The position numbers and the translations under genes are program-made. A stretch of 64,000 nt of DNA from Cronobacter sakazakii (GTDB taxonomy: Bacteria; Pseudomonadota; Gammaproteobacteria; Enterobacterales; Enterobacteriaceae), in NCBI RefSeq assembly GCF_000982825.1, contig NZ_CP011047.1, positions 1,426,001-1,490,000 on the forward strand. Direction: 5' to 3'. The notes beneath the pieces were generated by a model. The model searched no databases and was not told the origin of the DNA. It saw nothing but the letters and a program-made list of their open reading frames with translations. Below are positions 16,128 to 25,576 of the stretch, one piece after another. How positions within the stretch are numbered: position 1 is the stretch's first letter; the number at the start of each line of letters is the position of its first letter.

Positions 16128-16765
16128 GCACGCTCCCGCGCAATACGCGCGGCAATCTGCGCCAGCGCGGCGCGCGGGCTGGTGAGCAGTTTAGGGTGGC
16201 TGAAATAACGCTCCGCGCCCGCCATCGAAGCCTGCGCCAGCGCCACGCAGCCCGCGCCGCGCGCGAAGGCCTGCTGAGCGGCTTCGGCGACGCGCTGGTG
16301 AAAGGCGTCATGCTGGCCGCTCTCAAACAGCGCCCAGGCGTCGGGAATAAGCTCAACACCGAGCGGCGTGGTCTGCGGGAGTGTTGCACGAAACAGCGCG
16401 GCGGTCGGGTGTAGCGTGGTTGGCGCGGCGCAGAGCACCACGACAGGCTGTCCGGCGGTCACCGTCGCCTGCGCCAGCGCGCGGTCGACACGCATAATGC
16501 CCGGGTCCTGCGCGAGGAAATCGGCGGCACCGCCGAGCGTAGAGCAGGTGAGCAGCACCACATCGGCGTCGGTACGCAGATCCGCGAGCGCCGCTATCGT
16601 CTCTTTTTCAATCTCAGGCGTGACGCCACCTGCGGCTTGCGCCTGTTCGAGCAGGTGCGGCATCACTTTATGGGTTAAGGCGTCTTGCGGGAGATCCAGC
16701 GCACGGGCGGCCTCATCAAAAATCGCCACGTTGCTTTGCGCCGTATGCAGGCAGGCTATTTTCAT
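16124..16765 (-). CDS. Aspartate/glutamate racemase-family protein with one catalytic Cys
   Basis: A 213-residue protein with the racemase fold. The first catalytic Cys is in VVLLTCSTLGGAADF (about residue 79). Where true amino-acid racemases have the second Cys (LGCT), this protein reads VALAQASMAGAE, so the second Cys is absent. Arylmalonate decarboxylases also use a single Cys, so this may be a decarboxylase, an isomerase of another kind or a racemase-like enzyme. It is followed by an acyltransferase gene that overlaps its end. Substrate unknown. It starts 5' of a short gap after the malG terminator. Confidence 0.78.
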   Translation of the reverse strand: MKIACLHTAQSNVAIFDEAARALDLPQDALTHKVMPHLLEQAQAAGGVTPEIEKETIAALADLRTDADVVLLTCSTLGGAADFLAQDPGIMRVDRALAQATVTAGQPVVVLCAAPTTLHPTAALFRATLPQTTPLGVELIPDAWALFESGQHDAFHQRVAEAAQQAFARGAGCVALAQASMAGAERYFSHPKLLTSPRAALAQIAARIARERA

Positions 16766-16883
16766 CTTCTTTCCCTGTTATCAGTAAGCGTTACGGTGCC
16801 AGCCTCTCGCGGGCCGGGCAAAACCTGAACCTTTAACTATAGACGCTCGCTGCGTTTTTAGTCTTGCCACAGCCCGAGCGCCC

Positions 16884-16912
16884 ATAAAAAAAGGCGGCCC
16901 GCGGGCCGCCGA
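16884..16912 (-). terminator. Terminator of malEFG
   Basis: On the minus strand CGGCGGCCCGC-GGGCCGCC is followed by seven T. It lies 60 bp after the malG stop. Confidence 0.92.
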
Positions 16913-16972
16913 AAACAACTTCTTAGTCAGGGATACAATGGTACTACAGTGGCAAAATAACGATGAAGAGAC
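16884..16972 (-). ncRNA. malG 3' UTR, possible MalH-like small RNA
   Basis: In E. coli the malG 3' end yields a small RNA called MalH. Here the corresponding 89-nt 3' UTR also ends in a strong rho-independent terminator. I see no sequence proof of a stable RNA; this is positional inference only. Confidence 0.25.
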
Positions 16973-17863
16973 TTAACCTTTAACCCCGCCTGCCGTGAGG
17001 CCGCTTACCAGCCAGCGCTGCGCCAGCAGGAAGACCACGGTAATCGGGATAGCTGACAGCACGGCCGCCGCCGCGAAATCGCCCCACAGGTAGTTTTGCG
17101 GGTTGAGATATTGCTGCATGCCGACCGCCAGCGTGTAGCTGTCGACATCGCGCAGCAGCAGCGAGGCGACCGGCACTTCGGTAATCGCGCCGATAAACGA
17201 AAGAATAAACACTACCGCAAGGATAGGCACCGACAGCGGCAGGAGCACCAGCCGGAACGCCTGCCACGGTGTCGCGCCATCCAGCGCCGCCGCTTCTTCA
17301 AGCGATCCGTCGATCGTTTCGAAATAACCTTTGATCGTCCAGACATGCAGCGCGATGCCGCCCAGATAGGCGAAGATCACGCCGCCGTGCGTATTAAGCC
17401 CGATAAACGGAATGTACTGGCCGAGACGATCAAACAGGGCGTAGAGCGCCACCAGCGACAGCACCGCCGGGAACATCTGGAAAATCAACATGCCTTTCAG
17501 CAGCGCGCCTTTACCCGGGAAACGCATACGGGCGAAGGCATAGGCGCAGGTAGTTGAGAGCGCCACGATGCCTGCCGCAGTAATACCCGCGATTTTCACG
17601 GAGTTCCACAGCCACAGCAGCACCGGGAACGGCGGCGGCGTGACGCGGCCGTCGGCGTGCTCCACGCTGAAACCGAGCGCCAGCCGCCAGTGCTCCCAGG
17701 AGATTTGATCCGGGATGAGGCTACCGGTCGCGAAGTTGCCGGGGCGCAGCGAAATCGCCACGACCATCAACAGCGGGAACATAATGGCGGCGATAAACGC
17801 CAGCAGCAGCAGGTGAGTTGCCAGCAGACGCAGCTTTTGCGATTTGGGTTGCACCATAGCCAT
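16973..17863 (-). CDS. malG: MalG, maltose ABC transporter permease
   Basis: A 296-residue inner-membrane permease, the same length as E. coli MalG. It has six hydrophobic segments and the EAA loop (EEAAALDGATPWQAFRLV) that docks onto MalK. With MalF it forms the channel for maltose and maltodextrins in the MalFGK2 complex. It follows malF after 11 bp and ends the malEFG operon. Confidence 0.98.
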   Translation of the reverse strand: MAMVQPKSQKLRLLATHLLLLAFIAAIMFPLLMVVAISLRPGNFATGSLIPDQISWEHWRLALGFSVEHADGRVTPPPFPVLLWLWNSVKIAGITAAGIVALSTTCAYAFARMRFPGKGALLKGMLIFQMFPAVLSLVALYALFDRLGQYIPFIGLNTHGGVIFAYLGGIALHVWTIKGYFETIDGSLEEAAALDGATPWQAFRLVLLPLSVPILAVVFILSFIGAITEVPVASLLLRDVDSYTLAVGMQQYLNPQNYLWGDFAAAAVLSAIPITVVFLLAQRWLVSGLTAGGVKG

Positions 17864-17874
17864 GTGGGATCTCC

Positions 17875-19419
17875 TTAATCAAACTTAATGCGCGTGGCTT
17901 TGAGGTTCACGACCGCCAGCGCACCCACCAGCAGGAAGATAAGCGTGGCGATAGCCGCCGCGAGGCCAAAGTCCTGACCGCCGCCGCCTTCAAAGGCGAT
18001 ACGCCAGGTGTAGCTCACCAGCAGGTCGGTATAGCCCGCAGGCGTGGTGGTGCCGATGCGGTCCGGGCCGCCGTTGGTCAACAGCAGGATCAGCACGAAG
18101 TTATTAAAGTTAAACGCGAAGCTTGCGATCATCAGCGGCGTCAGCGGCTTGATAAGCAACGGGAACGTGATTTTAAAGAAGTTCTGGAACGGGCCGGCGC
18201 CGTCCATCGCGGAAGCCTCATAGAGATCGTCCGGAATCGCTTTCAAAAGCCCCATGCAGAGGATCATCATGTACGGGTAGCCAAGCCAGGTGTTGACGAT
18301 GATGATCATGGTGCGCGCGGTGGTCGGGTCGGTAAACCACGCCGGTTTGATGCCAAACAGCGCGCTCAGCATCATGTTGATTTCACCAAAGCTCTGGTTA
18401 AACAGCCCCTTGAAAATCAGAATGGAAATAAACGACGGCACCGCATACGGCAGGATGAGTAGCACGCGGTAGATGGCTTTACCCTTCAGCGATTCCCACT
18501 GCACCAGGCATGCCAGCACCATGCCGACCGCAACCGTCAGCACGACGGTCAGCGCCGCGAAAACAACGGTCCAGACGAAGATGGCCATGAACGGTTTCTG
18601 GATGCCTTCATCGGCAAAGACGCGCAGGAAGTTATCCCAGCCGATCGTCACGGTATAACCCGGGCTCAGCTTCTCATCGCCCCACTGGCCGTCGGCGTTC
18701 ACCGCCTGATAAAAGCCGATGTCGTTATTCGGGCGGTATTTCACGCCGCTTTGGTTATTAGTGAGCGTGCCGTCATCGGCGAGCGTATAGAGCGGACGGG
18801 TGCCGGAGAACTGGCGCAGCGAGCTCATAACGAGCTGGCTTTCGTCCGGCAGCTCGGCGGTGATCTGGTTCAGCGCCTGGCGATTCTGGGTGATAACACG
18901 CAGGCTGGCGCGTTCGCCTTCTGGCAGGGCAGGGGCGGCGGAAAGCTTCAGTTTCTGCTCGCCGCCAAATTTAAACGGTTCAGAGACATAATAGTTGCCG
19001 CTGGCGCCGTCCGAGAGGGCGAGACGCCACTGATCGCCTGCGGGATACAGGCCAAAGGTGTAGCTTTCGCCTGCCTGATATTTACGATCCATCAGCACTT
19101 CACGCGCGCGCTCCTGCGTGAGCTGGTTGGTGCTGCTGTAGTTGGTAAAGGCGATGGCGATGGTGCAGGCGAGCGGAAAGAGCACGAACAGCCCCATACC
19201 CGCGAGACCCGGATAAACATAACGCCACGCGTAGGCGCGGCGATTCGCGAAAATGTAGAGGCCAATTGAGCTTAAAATCAGCGTCATGATGGCGAACAGG
19301 TATTCCCCCTGTGCGTACATTAAAACGACAAGGTAACCCACCAGTAAGCCCAGCAGACCAATCGCCGACCATTTCAGCGCGTCGCTTTGCCACCAGTGTT
19401 TCTTTTTAATGACATCCAT
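17875..19419 (-). CDS. malF: MalF, maltose ABC transporter permease
   Basis: A 514-residue inner-membrane protein as in E. coli. It has eight predicted membrane segments, the large periplasmic P2 domain (about residues 90-275) that holds MalE, and the EAA loop EASAMDGAGPFQNFFKITF. I chose the ATG at 19419 (MDVIKKKHWWQ) because it restores the family length. The frame is open 31 codons further, but that part runs into repeat DNA. The long gap to malE upstream is filled by a palindrome array. Confidence 0.97.
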   Translation of the reverse strand: MDVIKKKHWWQSDALKWSAIGLLGLLVGYLVVLMYAQGEYLFAIMTLILSSIGLYIFANRRAYAWRYVYPGLAGMGLFVLFPLACTIAIAFTNYSSTNQLTQERAREVLMDRKYQAGESYTFGLYPAGDQWRLALSDGASGNYYVSEPFKFGGEQKLKLSAAPALPEGERASLRVITQNRQALNQITAELPDESQLVMSSLRQFSGTRPLYTLADDGTLTNNQSGVKYRPNNDIGFYQAVNADGQWGDEKLSPGYTVTIGWDNFLRVFADEGIQKPFMAIFVWTVVFAALTVVLTVAVGMVLACLVQWESLKGKAIYRVLLILPYAVPSFISILIFKGLFNQSFGEINMMLSALFGIKPAWFTDPTTARTMIIIVNTWLGYPYMMILCMGLLKAIPDDLYEASAMDGAGPFQNFFKITFPLLIKPLTPLMIASFAFNFNNFVLILLLTNGGPDRIGTTTPAGYTDLLVSYTWRIAFEGGGGQDFGLAAAIATLIFLLVGALAVVNLKATRIKFD

Positions 19420-19488
19420 GGGGATAATCCTCAACAACGATGAAAACGTAGGTGTGGCCGTGCCACGGTGTAATGCCTTACAGGGTGT

Positions 19489-19748
19489 GGTGGGTGCGCT
19501 AAGCTTACCCACCTGCTTTTTTTTGTGGGGGCGCGTCGCTTACCCACCCTACATGGTGTTTGTGGGTGCGCTTCGCTTACCCACCCTACATGGTGTTTGT
19601 GGGTGCGCTTCGCTTACCCACCCTACATGGTGTTTGTGGGTGCGCTTCGCTTACCCACCCTACATGGTGTTCGTGGGTGCGCTGCGCTTACCCACCGTAA
19701 CTCTCTGAGAATGGTGTTGTAGGGCGGGTAAGCAACGCGCACCCGCCA
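19489..19748. repeat. 37-bp tandem palindrome array in the malE-malF gap
   Basis: The unit (ATGGTGTTTGTGGGTGCGCT followed by TCGCTTACCCACCCTAC) is repeated with exact 37-bp period at 19553, 19590, 19627 and partly 19664. Diverged palindromes stand at 19489 and 19525 and an inverted copy at about 19718-19747. At least six stem-loops thus separate malE from malF in the operon transcript. E. coli has unrelated REP palindromes at this very place, known to protect malE mRNA. No unique spacers, so not a CRISPR. Confidence 0.93.
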
Positions 19749-19758
19749 TTAACAACCG

Positions 19759-20949
19759 TTACTTCGCAATACGGCCCTGCGCGTCTTTCAATGCGGCGTC
19801 CACGGTCTGACGACCGGTTACGGCGTTGATGACGGCGGTACGTACGGCATACCAGAATGCGGACATTTGCGGCACGTTAGGCATAATTTCACCGGTTTTC
19901 GCGTTCGCCATGGTGGCGGCGATGCGCGGATCTTTCTCCAGTTTCTCCTGGTAAGATTTCAGCGCGACGGCACCCAGCGGCTTGTCTTTATTTACCGCTT
20001 CCAGACCCTGGTCGGTCAGCAGGTAGTTTTCCAGGAACTCTTTCGCCAGCTCTTTGTTCGGGCTGGCGGCGTTAATACCTGCGCTCAGCACGCCCACGAA
20101 CGGTTTAGACGGCTTGCCTTTGAAGGTTGGCAGCTGCGCCACGCCGTAATTGACTTTGCTCTTATCGATGTTGGCCCACGCCCACGGACCGTTGATGGTC
20201 ATGGCGGTTTCGCCTTTGTTAAACGCCGCTTCCGCGATGGAATAATCGGTGTCGGCGTTCATATGTTTATCTTTGATAAGCTGAACCAGGAAGTTCAGGC
20301 CCGCTTTCGCGCCCGCGGTATCCACGCCGACGTTTTTCACGTCATACTTGCCGTTTTCAAACTTAAAGGCGTAACCGCCGTCAGCGGCAATAATCGGCCA
20401 CGTGAAGTACGGCTCCTGCAGGTTGAACATCAGCGCGCTCTTGCCTTTCGCCTTCAGTTCTTTATCGAGTTTCGGGATCTCTTCCCAGGTTTTCGGCGGG
20501 TTCGGTACCAGGTCTTTGTTGTAAATCAGCGACAGCGACTCCACGGCAACCGGGTAAGCAATGATTTTGCCGTTATAGCGCACCGCATCCCACGTGAACG
20601 GGTAAAGTTTGTCCTGGAACGCTTTCTCCGGCGTGATTTCCGCCAGCAGGCCAGACTGTGCGTAGCCGCCAAAACGGTCGTGCGCCCAGAAAATAATGTC
20701 CGGACCGTCGCCGGTCGCGGCCACCTGCGGATATTTCTCTTCGAGTTTATCCGGGTGCTCAACGGTCACTTTGATGCCGGTGTCTTGTTCAAACTTCTTA
20801 CCCACTTCGGCCAGGCCGTTATAGCCTTTGTCGCCGTTGATCCAGATAACCAGCTTACCTTCTTCAATCTTGGCCAGAGCAGAGGCAGAAAAGAGCGCCG
20901 TCGTCAGCGCTGAGAGGGCGAGGAGGCGTACGCCGCTTTTAATTTTCAT
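19759..20949 (-). CDS. malE: MalE, periplasmic maltose-binding protein
   Basis: A 396-residue precursor, the E. coli length. The signal peptide ends ...SASALA and the mature protein starts KIEEGKLVIWINGDKGYNG, the classic MBP N-terminus. It binds maltose and maltodextrins in the periplasm and delivers them to MalFGK2. I chose the ATG at 20949, preceded on the minus strand by AGGAG-like GATAGGAGTT. The frame is open 54 codons further upstream through the MalT/CRP control region, which cannot be coding. It ends 10 bp from the repeat array. Confidence 0.98.
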   Translation of the reverse strand: MKIKSGVRLLALSALTTALFSASALAKIEEGKLVIWINGDKGYNGLAEVGKKFEQDTGIKVTVEHPDKLEEKYPQVAATGDGPDIIFWAHDRFGGYAQSGLLAEITPEKAFQDKLYPFTWDAVRYNGKIIAYPVAVESLSLIYNKDLVPNPPKTWEEIPKLDKELKAKGKSALMFNLQEPYFTWPIIAADGGYAFKFENGKYDVKNVGVDTAGAKAGLNFLVQLIKDKHMNADTDYSIAEAAFNKGETAMTINGPWAWANIDKSKVNYGVAQLPTFKGKPSKPFVGVLSAGINAASPNKELAKEFLENYLLTDQGLEAVNKDKPLGAVALKSYQEKLEKDPRIAATMANAKTGEIMPNVPQMSAFWYAVRTAVINAVTGRQTVDAALKDAQGRIAK

Positions 20950-21318
20950 AACTCCTATCCTTTTAGTGGTTTGCGCGTGGATACACGTGTTGGCTTTACG
21001 TGTAACAGTCTGGGCATCTGACAAGCGCTTCTCATCCTCCTTTCCTCTACGCCCCACCGCCTCGTAGTGTGATCTGCATAACATAAGTGGATTTTCTGTG
21101 GCCTCGCGCACAGAAAACCGCTGCGTTTTTTGCCGGTTACATCACGAAAATCGCCGCGAGCCGCCCGGCCGCAGGACGGCTGACAACCCCTCATCCTCCC
21201 GTCTCCTCCCCCATAAAAAAGGCGGGGGTGGAGGATGGCTCGCCCTCGCGTAAGGCGCATAGTGCCGTCAACGTGTTTTTCCCGCGGCAAGCGGGTGAAG
21301 TAGACAAGGGAGAAGGGA
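20950..21318. promoter_or_regulatory. malE/malK divergent control region with MalT boxes and CRP half-site
   Basis: MalT boxes (consensus GGGGA[T/G]GAGG) with one mismatch: GAGGATGAGG (minus, 21189-21198), GGGGAGGAGA (minus, 21202-21211) and GGGGTGGAGG (plus, 21225-21234). A weaker one, GAGGATGAGA, is near malE (around 21029-21038, minus). TGTGATCTGCATAACA (21068 onward) is a CRP half-site candidate. The layout, promoter-distal and promoter-proximal MalT sites with CRP between, matches the E. coli malEp-malKp region. Confidence 0.8.
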
Positions 21319-22428
<1,110 letters not shown>

Positions 22429-22471
22429 GCGCCCCCGCTTACAAAGAAAAGCAATGATCTCAGGAGATAGA

Positions 22472-23818
22472 ATGATGATAACTCTGCGTAAACTCCCTCT
22501 GGCTGTGGCCGTGATGGCGGGCATTTTCGCCGCTCAGGCCTCGGCTGTGGACTTCAAAGGTTATGCCCGTTCCGGCATCGGCTGGACCGGCAGTGGCGGC
22601 GAACAGCAGTGCTTCCAGGCGACCGGTGCCGGCGCTAAATACCGTCTGGGTAACGAATGTGAAACCTATGCGGAACTTAAATTAGGCCAGGAAGTATGGA
22701 AAGAGGGCGATAAGAGCTTCTACTTCGATACTAACGTAGCGTACTCCGTTGCTCAGCAAAATGACTGGGAAGCCACCAGCCCGGCGTTCCGTGAAGCTAA
22801 CGTTCAGGGTAAAAACCTGATTGACGCCCTGCCGGGTTCAACCATCTGGGCCGGTAAACGCTTCTATCAGCGTCACGACGTTCACATGATCGACTTCTAC
22901 TACTGGGATATTTCCGGCCCGGGCGCAGGTATTGAAAACGTCGATCTGGGCTTTGGTAAGCTCTCTGTTGCGGCAACCCGTTCCTCTGAAGCTGGCGGTT
23001 CTGCGACTTTCCAGAGCGACAGCATTTATGATTACAACAAGAGCACGGCTAACGACGTCTTTGACGTACGTTTAGGCAGCCTGGAAGTGAACCCGGGCGG
23101 CACGCTGGAGCTGGGTGTGGACTATGGCCGTGCCAACGCGCGTGACGACTACTATCTGGCTGACGATGCGACCAAAGACGGCTGGATGTTCACCGCTGAG
23201 CACGTTCAGACCATCGGTACTGGCTTCAACAAATTTGTGGTTCAGTATGCGACAGATGCGCTGACCTCTCAGGGCAAAGGGCTGTCTCAGGGCTCTGGCA
23301 TTGGCATCAGCGATACCGATCCTAAGTTTGCGTATGCTCAGAACAACAACGGCCACATGCTGCGTTTAATCGATCACGGCTCAATTTCTATGGGCGATCG
23401 CTGGGACATGATGTATGTCGGTATGTATCAGGACATCGACTGGGATAACAACAACGGCACCCGCTGGTGGACCGTGGGTGTACGCCCGATGTTCAAATGG
23501 ACGCCTATCATGAGCACCCTGCTGGAAGTTGGCTATGACAACGTGAAATCCCAGCGTACTGACGAAACCAACAACCAGTACAAAATCACCCTGGCGCAAC
23601 AGTGGCAGGCAGGCGACAGCATCTGGTCTCGCCCGGCGCTGCGCGTCTTCGCAACCTACGCCAAGTGGGATGAAAAATGGGGTTATGACAAAACGGGTAA
23701 CCCGAGCAACAACGCCAACTATGGCTACGCCGTTAAAGATGGCTTTAACGGCGGCAGCTTCGGCCGTGGCGACAATGATGAGTGGACCTTCGGTGCCCAG
23801 ATGGAAATCTGGTGGTAA
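22472..23818 (+). CDS. lamB: LamB, maltoporin
   Basis: A 448-residue precursor of the outer-membrane maltodextrin channel. Signal peptide MMITLRKLPLAVAVMAG... is cut after SAVDF-type AQASA; the mature part starts VDFKGYARSGIGWTGSGG. Greasy-slide aromatics and the Trp-rich barrel end (FGAQMEIWW) are conserved. It starts 43 bp after malK; an open frame reaching back into malK is spurious. In E. coli LamB is also the lambda receptor; the loops here differ, so phage sensitivity may differ. Confidence 0.98.
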   Translation: MMITLRKLPLAVAVMAGIFAAQASAVDFKGYARSGIGWTGSGGEQQCFQATGAGAKYRLGNECETYAELKLGQEVWKEGDKSFYFDTNVAYSVAQQNDWEATSPAFREANVQGKNLIDALPGSTIWAGKRFYQRHDVHMIDFYYWDISGPGAGIENVDLGFGKLSVAATRSSEAGGSATFQSDSIYDYNKSTANDVFDVRLGSLEVNPGGTLELGVDYGRANARDDYYLADDATKDGWMFTAEHVQTIGTGFNKFVVQYATDALTSQGKGLSQGSGIGISDTDPKFAYAQNNNGHMLRLIDHGSISMGDRWDMMYVGMYQDIDWDNNNGTRWWTVGVRPMFKWTPIMSTLLEVGYDNVKSQRTDETNNQYKITLAQQWQAGDSIWSRPALRVFATYAKWDEKWGYDKTGNPSNNANYGYAVKDGFNGGSFGRGDNDEWTFGAQMEIWW

Positions 23819-23838
23819 TCACGCGTTAGTGTTGTAAC

Positions 23839-23860
23839 AAGAGGGGCGAAAGCCCCTCTT
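23839..23860 (+). terminator. Hairpin between lamB and malM
   Basis: AAGAGGGGC-GAAA-GCCCCTCTT, a 9-bp stem with a GNRA loop but no T-run. It is more likely an mRNA-stability or partial-termination element protecting lamB than a full terminator. Confidence 0.7.
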
Positions 23861-23942
23861 AACCCTCATTGAAAAGTACAGATTTGCGGGAAGCGCGCTA
23901 TTGCCTGGCTACCGTTTCCCTCTCCACCCGAGGTAATAAAAA

Positions 23943-24884
23943 ATGAAAAAACGTCTCGTCGCATTATGCTTAAGCGCAGGGCTGCTCGCAGGCCTGCCCG
24001 CCGTCAGCTTCGCTGATGTGAATATCGTGCCGCAGAACACTGCCGCTGCACCATCCATTCCGGCCGGTGAATTACAGCGCCTGACCTGGACGCCCGTCGC
24101 GCAGTCGCAAACCCAGACCACCGATCTCGCCGCCGTGGGGCAAACCCTCAACGTACCGGGCATTAGCGGTAAAGTCGCCGCGTATAGTGTGCCGGCCAAT
24201 ATCGGCGAATTAACCATTACGCTCACCAGCCTTGCGAACAAACAGACCGGTATTTATGCCCCGAACGTGCTGGTGCTGGATCAAAACTTAACGCCTGCCG
24301 CGTACTTCCCGAGCAATTACTTTACCTATCAGGAGCCGGGCGTGGTCTCTGAAGACCGCCTCGAAGGGGTTATCAAGCTGACCCCTGCGCTGGGGCAGCA
24401 GAAACTGTACCTGCTGGTTTTCACCACGCCGCAGGATCTGCAGAAGACCACCACCATGACCAACCCGGCGAAGGCATACGCCAAAGGCGTGGGTAACGCT
24501 GTGCCAGATATCGCCGATCCGGTGGCGCGCCACACGCCTGACGGCAAGCTTAAACTGAAAGTAAGCACGAACTCCTCTTCCAGCGTTCTGGTCGGCCCGC
24601 TGTTTGGTTCTTCTGGCCCGTCGTCTGTGACGGTCGGCAACACCGCAGCACCAGCCACGGCCTATACCGCGCAAGCGCCTGCCGCACCGGCGGCTGCGCC
24701 CGCTCCTGCCGCGAAGCGCGAGCCGGTGCTTAACGACACCGAAGCCTATTTCAACCGCGCCATTAAAGAGGCGGTCGCGAAAGGCGATGTCGATAAAGCG
24801 CTGAAACTGTTGGATGAAGCGGAGCGTCTCGGCTCCACTACGGCACGTAAGACTTTTATCAGCAGCGTAAAAGGCAAGGGGTGA
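23943..24884 (+). CDS. malM: MalM, periplasmic maltose-regulon protein
   Basis: A 313-residue protein with a signal peptide (cleavage after SFA, about residue 25). The body (LQRLTWTPVAQSQT, VPGISGKVAAYSVPANIGEL, QEPGVVSEDRLEGVIKLTP) matches MalM, the last gene of malK-lamB-malM; its exact role is unknown. A flexible Ala/Pro linker (about 236-260) separates it from a C-terminal helical segment. Slightly longer than E. coli MalM (306). Confidence 0.95.
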   Translation: MKKRLVALCLSAGLLAGLPAVSFADVNIVPQNTAAAPSIPAGELQRLTWTPVAQSQTQTTDLAAVGQTLNVPGISGKVAAYSVPANIGELTITLTSLANKQTGIYAPNVLVLDQNLTPAAYFPSNYFTYQEPGVVSEDRLEGVIKLTPALGQQKLYLLVFTTPQDLQKTTTMTNPAKAYAKGVGNAVPDIADPVARHTPDGKLKLKVSTNSSSSVLVGPLFGSSGPSSVTVGNTAAPATAYTAQAPAAPAAAPAPAAKREPVLNDTEAYFNRAIKEAVAKGDVDKALKLLDEAERLGSTTARKTFISSVKGKG

Positions 24885-24918
24885 CTGTCTCCCCACGCTG
24901 CTGATGTTTGCAACACCT

Positions 24919-24942
24919 GGTGCGCTTGCGCGCACCTTTTTT
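24919..24942 (+). terminator. malM terminator
   Basis: GGTGCGC-TTGC-GCGCACC followed by six T. Confidence 0.9.
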
Positions 24943-25066
24943 CCTGGCGCAGCATGCCGTCCTGTTGCACCCATGTTGCGCTTTTGTTCGTACTCCTTGT
25001 TTCCCCGCCCCCGTTTTGCTGGTTCTGCGTTACAATACGTCCACTTTTGGCCCCGGAGAGTCACGC

Positions 25067-25576
25067 ATGTCCCATCCCGCGCTGAGACAACTGCGCGCGT
25101 TGTCCTTTTTTGACGATATCAGCACGCTTGATAGTTCGCTGCTCGACTGGCTGATGCTGGAAGATTCCATGACCCGCCGTTTCGAAGGCTTTTGCGAGCG
25201 CGTGACGGTCGACATGCTGTTTGAGGGCTTTGTCGGCCCCGAGGCGCTGGAGGAAGAGGGCGAGTTTTTGCCTGATGAGCCGCGCTACTGGCTGCGCGAA
25301 ATCCTGCTGTGCGGCGACGGCGTGCCGTGGCTGGTTGGGCGCACGCTGGTGCCGGAGTCTACACTTTGTGGGCCGGAGCTGGCGTTGCAGCAGCTCGGTA
25401 CCACGCCGCTGGGCCGTTATCTGTTTACCTCATCCACCCTCACGCGTGATTTTATCCAGCCGGGCCGCAGCGACGAACTCTGGGGACGCCGCTCTCTGCT
25501 GAGGCTTTCCGGCAAACCGCTGCTGCTGACTGAACTGTTTTTACCTGCATCACCCTTGTACGGAGAGGAAAAATAA
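25067..25576 (+). CDS. ubiC: UbiC, chorismate pyruvate-lyase
   Basis: A 169-residue cytoplasmic enzyme converting chorismate to 4-hydroxybenzoate and pyruvate, the first step of ubiquinone synthesis. Motifs MSHPALRQLRAL, LLDWLMLEDSMT, RYWLREILLC, GRYLFTSSTLTRDFI and SGKPLLLTELFLP match E. coli UbiC. I chose the ATG at 25067 on homology; the frame is open 53 codons further upstream, through the malM terminator. It overlaps ubiA by one base (TAATG). Confidence 0.97.
   Translation: MSHPALRQLRALSFFDDISTLDSSLLDWLMLEDSMTRRFEGFCERVTVDMLFEGFVGPEALEEEGEFLPDEPRYWLREILLCGDGVPWLVGRTLVPESTLCGPELALQQLGTTPLGRYLFTSSTLTRDFIQPGRSDELWGRRSLLRLSGKPLLLTELFLPASPLYGEEK

Noticed and set aside
19553..19700. Possible CRISPR array
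   Set aside because: The 37-bp units follow one another without unique spacers and are palindromes from a family seen elsewhere in the window; no cas genes.
19409..19708. Repetitive frame encoding GALRLPT-like repeats
   Set aside because: It is only a translation of the palindrome array.
20950..21111. Extended N-terminus of MalE
   Set aside because: It would cross the MalT/CRP control region and bury the signal peptide.
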